Part shown: positions 58,995 to 64,000 of the stretch, piece after piece | Layout: each line of letters starts with the position of its first letter | How positions within the stretch are numbered: the stretch's first letter is position 1 | Source: Thalassobacillus sp043497085 | GTDB taxonomy: Bacteria; Bacillota; Bacilli; Bacillales; Halobacillaceae | Direction: 5' to 3' (one strand) | Assembly (NCBI GenBank): GCA_043497085.1 | Contig: JBIEKI010000020.1 | DNA: 64,000 nt | Position numbers and translations under genes: made by a program | The notes under the pieces: model-generated | The model's database searches: none | What the model was told of the DNA's origin: nothing | What the model saw: the letters and a program-made list of their open reading frames with translations, nothing else

Positions 58995-60158
58995 ATGACC
59001 AATCACGAGAATTCGGCCAGCCACTGGCCTGTATTAGAAAAATTACCAGCGTTTCTACAACAAGCATGGGAAAATTCAGCGTTCCGTAAACCTACCGAGA
59101 TTCAAAAACAGGCGATTCCGCCTATTAGGGAGGGAAAGGACGTACTGGCTGAAGCACCGACAGGAAGCGGTAAGACGCTCGCTTATCTTTTTCCTGTCCT
59201 GCAAAAAATCGATCCGGATAAGAAAGCTACCCAGGCTGTGATTCTGGCTTCCTCACGTGAACTCGTCATGCAGATCCATGAAGAAATGCAGTTATGGAAT
59301 GCAGGGAGCGGGATTTCCAGCGCGACAATGATCGGTGGAGCCAACATGAAACGGCAGCTCGATAAATTGAAAAAACATCCACGCGTCATCATCGGTACAC
59401 CAGGACGCGTTCATGAACTGATCAAAAAGAAAAAACTGAAAATGCATGAAGTGAAAACGATCGTGCTCGACGAAGGCGACCAGTTGTTAGCCCCGGAGCA
59501 CAAGGTTACTATGGAAGATATCATCAAAAGTACGTTAGCTGAGCGACAGCTGTTATTATTTTCAGCAACTTTGCCTGAAGCAAGTGAGCTGGAAGCAAAG
59601 CGGTTGATGAATGATCCGGAAGTTATCCGTGTCGGCACAGAAAACGAAAAGCCTGCTGTGGAACATGGTTATTTGATTACGGATGCCCGGAAAAAAGTCG
59701 ATACACTCAAGCGCTTGACTGTTATTGACGCGTTCAAGGGGCTCGTATTTGTGCGGGATATCGGAAACCTGGATGTACTGGCGGAGAAGCTGCGTTTTAA
59801 AGGCCTTTCTGTTGGCGTGATCCACGGGGATTCGAAAAAGGAAGACAGGGTCAAAACCTTAAAAGCATTTCGCGAGGGAAAACTGGCACTCTTGCTTGCG
59901 ACCGATGTCGCGGCCAGGGGACTGGATATCGCTTCACTCAGGTATGTCATCAATTATGACCTTCCGAAAGAGGCAAGCCAATATGTCCATCGTGCCGGCC
60001 GGACTGGCAGACTTGGATCCTCCGAAGATGGTACCGTAATTTCCCTCATCACCGGGGACGATATCAAGAAACTCGAGAGAATCAGTAAAGAATTGGATAT
60101 GGATATTGTAGAAAAGAAAATGTATAAAGGCGAGCTGGTAGATGCGGACGAGTATTGA
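58995..60158 (+). CDS. yfmL: DEAD-box RNA helicase (YfmL-like)
   Basis: This 387-residue minimal helicase has the Q motif FRKPTEIQKQAIP, motif I APTGSGKT, Ia SSRELVMQ, Ib GTPGRVHEL, motif II VLDEGDQLL (DEGD instead of DEAD), III SATLP, V ATDVAARGLD and VI HRAGRTGR. It has no C-terminal RNA-binding extension. Size and the short N-terminus match B. subtilis YfmL, which has been linked to ribosome assembly and cold growth. The ATG follows AAGGAAAGGAA with moderate spacing. dsdA follows after 12 bases. Confidence 0.9.
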   Translation: MTNHENSASHWPVLEKLPAFLQQAWENSAFRKPTEIQKQAIPPIREGKDVLAEAPTGSGKTLAYLFPVLQKIDPDKKATQAVILASSRELVMQIHEEMQLWNAGSGISSATMIGGANMKRQLDKLKKHPRVIIGTPGRVHELIKKKKLKMHEVKTIVLDEGDQLLAPEHKVTMEDIIKSTLAERQLLLFSATLPEASELEAKRLMNDPEVIRVGTENEKPAVEHGYLITDARKKVDTLKRLTVIDAFKGLVFVRDIGNLDVLAEKLRFKGLSVGVIHGDSKKEDRVKTLKAFREGKLALLLATDVAARGLDIASLRYVINYDLPKEASQYVHRAGRTGRLGSSEDGTVISLITGDDIKKLERISKELDMDIVEKKMYKGELVDADEY

Positions 60159-60170
60159 GGAGGTGGGTAT

Positions 60171-61499
60171 ATGAAAGAGAATATTGCCGGGAAAACAATT
60201 GCTGAATGGCAAGCGGCTCACCCGCTGTTAACAGATATCATGGATACCAGCGAAGTATACTGGCAAAACCCCGCTTATCAGCCGGCAAGTAAGGAGCAGC
60301 CGATTACCCAGGCCGAGCTTGATGAGGCAGCTGCTTTGTTCCGGCGGTTCCTCCCTTTTTTGAAAAAAGTTTTTCCGGATGCGGAACTGACTGAGGAAGG
60401 AATCGTGTCCCCACTGAAAAAAATAGTTAATATGAAAGCGGAGCTCGAAGCTTCCTTCCACCAAACCATAAAAGGCGACTTGTGGCTGAAATGTGATCAT
60501 GACCTGCCGGTTGCTGGTTCAATCAAAGCGCGCGGCGGTTTTTATGAGATCTTACATTATGCTGAAACGCTGGCGATCGATCATGGCCTGCTGTCCCGCT
60601 CCGATGATTACAGCAAGCTTGACGATGAGCGGTATCGTAACTTTTTTGCCGATTATTCGATTGCTGTCGGCTCGACGGGTAATCTCGGCTTGAGTATTGG
60701 TATTATCAGCGCCAAAATCGGTTTTCAGGTGACCGTCCATATGTCACAGGACGCGAAAAAATGGAAAAAAGACCTGCTGCGAAGCTATGGCGTCACCGTT
60801 ATCGAGCATCCGGCCGATTTCAGCGTCGCTGTAGAAAAAGGCAGGGAAATGTGCCTGCAGAATAAGCGCTGTTATTTTGTGGATGATGAAGATTCGAAAA
60901 ATCTTTTTCTAGGATATACGGTGGCAGCGAAAGAAGTTCAGCAACAGCTGGAGTCAGCAGGAGTTGTAATTGATGAAGCGCGCCCATTGATCGTTTATCT
61001 TCCATGCGGGGTCGGTGGCGGGCCAGGTGGTGTCGCTTATGGATTGAAACAAATCTATGGCGAAGCGGTCCATTGCATTTTCGCAGAACCAACCCATGCC
61101 CCGTCGATGCTGCTTGGCCTGATGACCGGCCTCTATGACAAGGTGGCTGTGCAGGATTTTGGCATTGATAATATCACAGAAGCGGACGGCCTCGCTGTCG
61201 GCCGCCCGTCCAGATTTGTGGCGCCAATCATTGATAAGCTGATTGCCGGCATCTATACCGTTGAGGATCGGGAACTCTACAAACTGCTTTACAAGCTCCA
61301 CCGCAGCGAAGGACTATTTCTTGAGCCATCTGCACTCGCAGGCATGTATGGCCCTTCCCGGTGGTTAGAAAGAATCGGAAAAGCGCAAGGAATAATCAGC
61401 GACAAGGCCACCCACCTCGTCTGGTCGACCGGCGGCAGCCTAGTGCCAAAACATGATCGACAAGCAATGCTTTCAAAAGGGAAAGAGGCTATCCGATAA
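60171..61499 (+). CDS. dsdA: D-serine ammonia-lyase
   Basis: This 442-residue fold-type II PLP enzyme deaminates D-serine to pyruvate and ammonia. The PLP lysine is in VAGSIKARGGFYEI (near 113), the phosphate loop is AVGSTGNLGLSIG (near 165) and the glycine-rich cofactor loop is LPCGVGGGPGGVAYGL (near 280). The length fits DsdA exactly. GAGGAGGTG precedes the ATG. It lies in one transcript with the helicase gene and its last codons form the first arm of the terminator. Confidence 0.95.
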   Translation: MKENIAGKTIAEWQAAHPLLTDIMDTSEVYWQNPAYQPASKEQPITQAELDEAAALFRRFLPFLKKVFPDAELTEEGIVSPLKKIVNMKAELEASFHQTIKGDLWLKCDHDLPVAGSIKARGGFYEILHYAETLAIDHGLLSRSDDYSKLDDERYRNFFADYSIAVGSTGNLGLSIGIISAKIGFQVTVHMSQDAKKWKKDLLRSYGVTVIEHPADFSVAVEKGREMCLQNKRCYFVDDEDSKNLFLGYTVAAKEVQQQLESAGVVIDEARPLIVYLPCGVGGGPGGVAYGLKQIYGEAVHCIFAEPTHAPSMLLGLMTGLYDKVAVQDFGIDNITEADGLAVGRPSRFVAPIIDKLIAGIYTVEDRELYKLLYKLHRSEGLFLEPSALAGMYGPSRWLERIGKAQGIISDKATHLVWSTGGSLVPKHDRQAMLSKGKEAIR

Positions 61500-61533
61500 G
61501 TCTGCAAAAGACTTGGAGGGATAGCCTCTTTTA
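61483..61533 (+). terminator. Terminator of the yfmL-dsdA operon
   Basis: AGAGGCTATCC, within the end of dsdA, pairs with GGATAGCCTCT, and an inner stem AGTCT/AGACT follows. The stop codon is inside the hairpin. Confidence 0.85.
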
Positions 61534-61568
61534 GTTTAGTGATAGTAGTAAACAGGGAGAAATAAAAT

Positions 61569-61608
61569 AAGCTTGCAGAAAAACCAAGGGGTTTCTCTGC
61601 AAGCTTAC
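61569..61608 (-). terminator. Terminator of the desaturase gene
   Basis: TAAGCTTGCAGA pairs with TCTGCAAGCTTA, with inner AAACC/GGTTT. On minus a T-rich tail follows. Confidence 0.88.
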
Positions 61609-61630
61609 GGCCTGTGCAAACAGGCTATTG

Positions 61631-62689
61631 TTATTTTCTCAGACGTAATCTCCGGAACTTGATGTTTTTCGGATCAAGTCCGCTGCCGAGTGATCGATAT
61701 AACTTACCGTACTTAGGATCAGCGAGTTTATTATCTTTATAATAGACACGCGGCGTTTTCCATAAAGCGATTAACGCCTGGCTAAGCGGCATTTCATGAT
61801 AACGCTCCGGCCAGAACCTCTTGATCTGTTCCTTCACGAGCGGGTAATGTTTTGGATTCATCCCGGGGAACAGATGGTGTTCCGTGTGATAAGAGAAATT
61901 GAAATGCAGCACATCCACCCATTTCGGAACGGTTACTGTCAGGCTGTTTGCTAATGGATCATTGATCGGTGTAATCGGGTTGAGTCGATGGTTCGTAGAA
62001 ATATAGCCCATCACAATCAGGTTAGCAATCAACAACGGGATGAAAAACGCGAAAAGCCATTTCGTGAAGCCCATGACAAATAACAGGCCGATCCAGGTGA
62101 CCCAAGGTAAAACCGCCTGCAGCCAAACTTCCGGCTGCTTCTTCGGCTTGAAGTCTTTCACATAAGTGATGAACATTTTCATGGAATGCATCGAGAACTG
62201 AAAGGCCAGCGAAATAAACGCGAACGTGGACCGGACCTTCAATGGCAGTCGATACACCCACTGGAACATCTTCATTCTTTTAATTTTCTCCAAGGTCGGC
62301 CAGGCATCTGGATCCTTTTCTTCATGCTGGGTATGGACATGGTGGGTCATATTATGCCATTTTCTCCATAGCTTTGGCCCTGTACTCAAGGGGAAAAAGG
62401 CGATTGCCCCAAGCAGATCGCGAAGCCAAGGCTTCCGTACAACAGTTCCATGAAGGATTTCATGTCCCAGAAAGCCGAGCCCGGCAAAGCTGAAGCCGAT
62501 GACCAGTGATATTGCCAGGTTGATGACTGGATGAAGGTTCATCAGACCGATCGTCAAAAACCCTGCAACCGTTATTATTAAATAAGCTAAACCTCCGAAC
62601 AGGCGGGAGGGTACAGGTTTAAACACATCCTTCGGCAAATGTGGTTTTATTTGTTTTGCATACCAACTGAAGGAATGAAGCTCTTTCAT
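61631..62689 (-). CDS. Fatty acid desaturase
   Basis: This 352-residue membrane-bound di-iron desaturase has three histidine boxes: GHEILHG (near 93), HNMTHHVHTQHEE (near 130) and YHTEHHLFPGMNP (near 275). Four hydrophobic helices surround them. It introduces a double bond into membrane lipid acyl chains, as Des does in B. subtilis cold adaptation. ATG 62689 is 7 nt after AAAGGAG; TTG 62695 is too close. Repeated TGGTAT half-sites upstream may be operators. No DesKR-type two-component pair is in the window. Confidence 0.92.
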   Translation of the reverse strand: MKELHSFSWYAKQIKPHLPKDVFKPVPSRLFGGLAYLIITVAGFLTIGLMNLHPVINLAISLVIGFSFAGLGFLGHEILHGTVVRKPWLRDLLGAIAFFPLSTGPKLWRKWHNMTHHVHTQHEEKDPDAWPTLEKIKRMKMFQWVYRLPLKVRSTFAFISLAFQFSMHSMKMFITYVKDFKPKKQPEVWLQAVLPWVTWIGLLFVMGFTKWLFAFFIPLLIANLIVMGYISTNHRLNPITPINDPLANSLTVTVPKWVDVLHFNFSYHTEHHLFPGMNPKHYPLVKEQIKRFWPERYHEMPLSQALIALWKTPRVYYKDNKLADPKYGKLYRSLGSGLDPKNIKFRRLRLRK

Positions 62690-62780
62690 TTCCAATCTCC
62701 TTTCATGTAGGCAGGTTATCTCCTCATATTGTAGTTCATCGTACCAATACCTATTCTCACAGTCAATAACATTTATTACC

Positions 62781-62818
62781 TGGTATTAATATTTGGTATA
62801 AAGTCATATTTCATACCA
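62781..62818. promoter_or_regulatory. Repeated TGGTAT/ATACCA half-sites upstream of the desaturase gene
   Basis: TGGTAT at 62781 and 62794 and ATACCA at 62813 lie within 38 bp, about 100 bp upstream of the desaturase start. Spacing of 13 and 19 bp suggests an operator for a lipid-responsive regulator (inference). Confidence 0.4.
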
Positions 62819-62943
62819 GATAAAGGATATTAACACCTCCATAAAGAATAGGTAAAGGTACAGACTATTTACTTTTTTAAGCATATATTATATGAAGCTG
62901 CTCTCCCATTAGATGAGGGAGCCCACGAAGGAACATAAGATTT

Positions 62944-62969
62944 AATCAGGATACGAACATATCCTGATT
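62944..62969. other. Palindrome upstream of the 60-residue protein gene
   Basis: AATCAGGAT and ATCCTGATT form a perfect 9-bp inverted repeat around an 8-bp centre. No T-run follows. It may be an operator or an mRNA leader hairpin. Confidence 0.4.
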
Positions 62970-63027
62970 GTCCCATCATAAACTCACTAGTAAAACCCTA
63001 TTTAAGAGGAGAAGAGGAGTGATTGAA

Positions 63028-63210
63028 ATGGGCGAGCTCGTCCACTTCCCTCATAAAAGCATCCGGTTGACCGATGAAGAATTGGCTGTGTATTGGAGCA
63101 TTAAGGCTCGGCTGGAGAAAGCCGTTACGTTGAATGACATTCGTCAGTTGCAGCAAGATGTAAAGTCTTTTCGCAAACATTTATCTGTAAAGTATGGGAT
63201 CCCGTTGTAA
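63028..63210 (+). CDS. Small hypothetical protein
   Basis: I do not recognise this 60-residue soluble protein. It is helical and charged (RLTDEELAVYWSIKARLEKA; DIRQLQQDVKSFRKHLS) and ends GIPL. ATG 63028 is 8 nt after GAGGAG. It is encoded 57 bases before the YjbQ gene and may be co-transcribed with it. Confidence 0.65.
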   Translation: MGELVHFPHKSIRLTDEELAVYWSIKARLEKAVTLNDIRQLQQDVKSFRKHLSVKYGIPL

Positions 63211-63267
63211 AAGATGTTTGAATCACCTGTTTTAATTGGTATAGGATGAGAACAGAGGTGATAATTC

Positions 63268-63666
63268 GTGAAAAAGCAATTTGAACTGAAAACGGATCGA
63301 AGAGATCAAATGATTGATGTTACCAATGAAATCGAAGCTTTTATCAGGGAAAATGACGTGGAGGAAGGGATTGTCGTAATCTCCTCCTTGCACACGACAG
63401 CAGGGATTACCGTCAATGAAAATGCCGATCCTGATGTGAAAACGGATATGCTGATGCGGCTGGATGAACTCTATCCATGGGATCATCCGGAAGATAGGCA
63501 CGCGGAAGGGAATACGGCATCTCATTTGAAAACGAGTACGGTAGGACATGCGCAGACACTGATTGTCAGTGGTGGTAAATTAGAACTGGGAACCTGGCAA
63601 GGCGTGTATTTCTGTGAATTCGACGGGCCTCGCCGCAGGAAGTTTTTAGTAAAAATCATCACGTAA
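63268..63666 (+). CDS. YjbQ/UPF0047 family protein
   Basis: This 132-residue protein belongs to the YjbQ family (secondary thiamine-phosphate synthase enzyme in databases). Motifs are RDQMIDVTNEIEAFI, GIVVISSLHTTAGITVNENAD (near 35), HLKTSTVGHAQTLIVSGGKL (near 90) and LGTWQGVYFCEFDGPR. The conserved His residues probably bind a metal. The start is GTG, 6 nt after AGAGGTGA. A terminator follows. Confidence 0.9.
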   Translation: MKKQFELKTDRRDQMIDVTNEIEAFIRENDVEEGIVVISSLHTTAGITVNENADPDVKTDMLMRLDELYPWDHPEDRHAEGNTASHLKTSTVGHAQTLIVSGGKLELGTWQGVYFCEFDGPRRRKFLVKIIT

Positions 63667-63669
63667 TTG

Positions 63670-63704
63670 GAACTATGACCAGCCTTGGTTATAGTTCTTT
63701 TTTT
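63670..63704 (+). terminator. Terminator after the YjbQ gene
   Basis: GAACTATGACCA pairs with TGGTTATAGTTC, followed by TTTTTTT. Confidence 0.88.
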
Positions 63705-63900
63705 ATTTGCAATTTAGCAATAAAACAATAGCCATAAGGGTTGACTGCGGTAGGAGTGAACAGGAAATCGTTTAGCATAACCCTAGCCGAGGAATGTCAC
63801 CGAAACCTCCATTCAAAGACAAAATAATCAGACAGGTTTTAAAGAAAAAAACACGTGGAATGCACGGACTATCAGACAAGACTTATGGAGGTTATTTGCA

Positions 63901-64000
63901 ATGTCAAAAGGTAAAAGTATTCACGCTTTAATGATACTGTTATTCACACAATTTATCTCTGGTGGTGTCACTAATACAAAAGGGATTGTATTAGACCAGG
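63901..64000 (+). CDS. Partial gene at the window end (hydrophobic N-terminus)
   Basis: The frame opens MSKGKSIHALMILLFTQFIS and runs off the end after 33 codons. GGAGG lies 9 nt before the ATG. The N-terminus is short, basic and then hydrophobic, fitting a signal peptide or the first helix of a membrane protein. Nothing more can be said. Confidence 0.55.
   Translation, partial: MSKGKSIHALMILLFTQFISGGVTNTKGIVLDQ

Noticed and set aside
63794..63931. 45-codon basic ORF before the last gene
   Set aside because: Its start abuts GAGG with no spacing and it overlaps the better supported gene at 63901 in another frame.

Overview
The window looks like a chromosomal segment of a spore-forming, Gram-positive Bacillaceae. 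Evidence: strong AGGAGG-type ribosome binding sites, an LtaS-type lipoteichoic acid synthase, CotS-like and CotSA-like spore coat genes, a cluster of four CsxC-type coat or exosporium proteins, a YidC2-type insertase and several cre-like sites. A moderately halophilic genus such as Halobacillus fits, but that is inference. No rRNA, tRNA, CRISPR array, transposase gene or prophage was seen.

Layout. 1-5.9 kb: an intergenic hairpin repeat, a ZIP metal transporter, a DUF1206 membrane protein, a CNNM/CorC-type CBS protein, a GNAT and an AraC-type regulator whose start is problematic. 6-13.1 kb: an accessory run of VOC, PhnB-like and SRPBCC proteins, lipoproteins, an APH/Hur-type phosphotransferase, two GNATs, an ANT-type nucleotidyltransferase and a DUF2332 protein. 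13.1-22 kb: serC behind a glycine riboswitch and terminator, then guaC, an RNase H-like protein, small membrane proteins, a UPF0173 hydrolase and ltaS. 22-28.6 kb: a TetR-controlled ABC exporter and an RpiR-linked aminotransferase. 28.6-30.4 kb: a yidC locus preceded by a likely MifM-type arrest peptide. 30.4-43.5 kb: a P1 peptidase, a frameshifted small membrane gene, ilvE, a secreted lamin-tail/PLD protein, a CoA-transferase with a LytTR regulator, a K+(Na+)/H+ antiporter, nfo, an MFS-TetR pair and an Fnr-box hemerythrin. 43.5-57.3 kb: a sugar-nucleotide and spore-coat region (ugd, nucleotidyltransferase, epimerase; cotS, GT4; a ParM-like actin pair; four CsxC paralogues). 57.8-64 kb: selU, yfmL-like helicase, dsdA, a fatty acid desaturase, YjbQ and the start of a gene cut by the window end.

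The most unusual structure is a family of five phased arrays, about 38 units in all. Each unit has a 10-12 bp core (TTGTCTAGTAAA or its complement) repeating every 20-21 bp with mostly unrelated spacers. All five arrays lie just downstream of a stop codon, and four lie clearly before that transcript's terminator, so they are probably transcribed 3' UTR elements. Other leads are the MifM-like leader of yidC (an 11-bp helix sequesters the yidC Shine-Dalgarno), a glycine riboswitch in front of serC, a UUUAAAA frameshift site in a small membrane gene, a CTG-initiated TetR, and two families of hairpin repeats.
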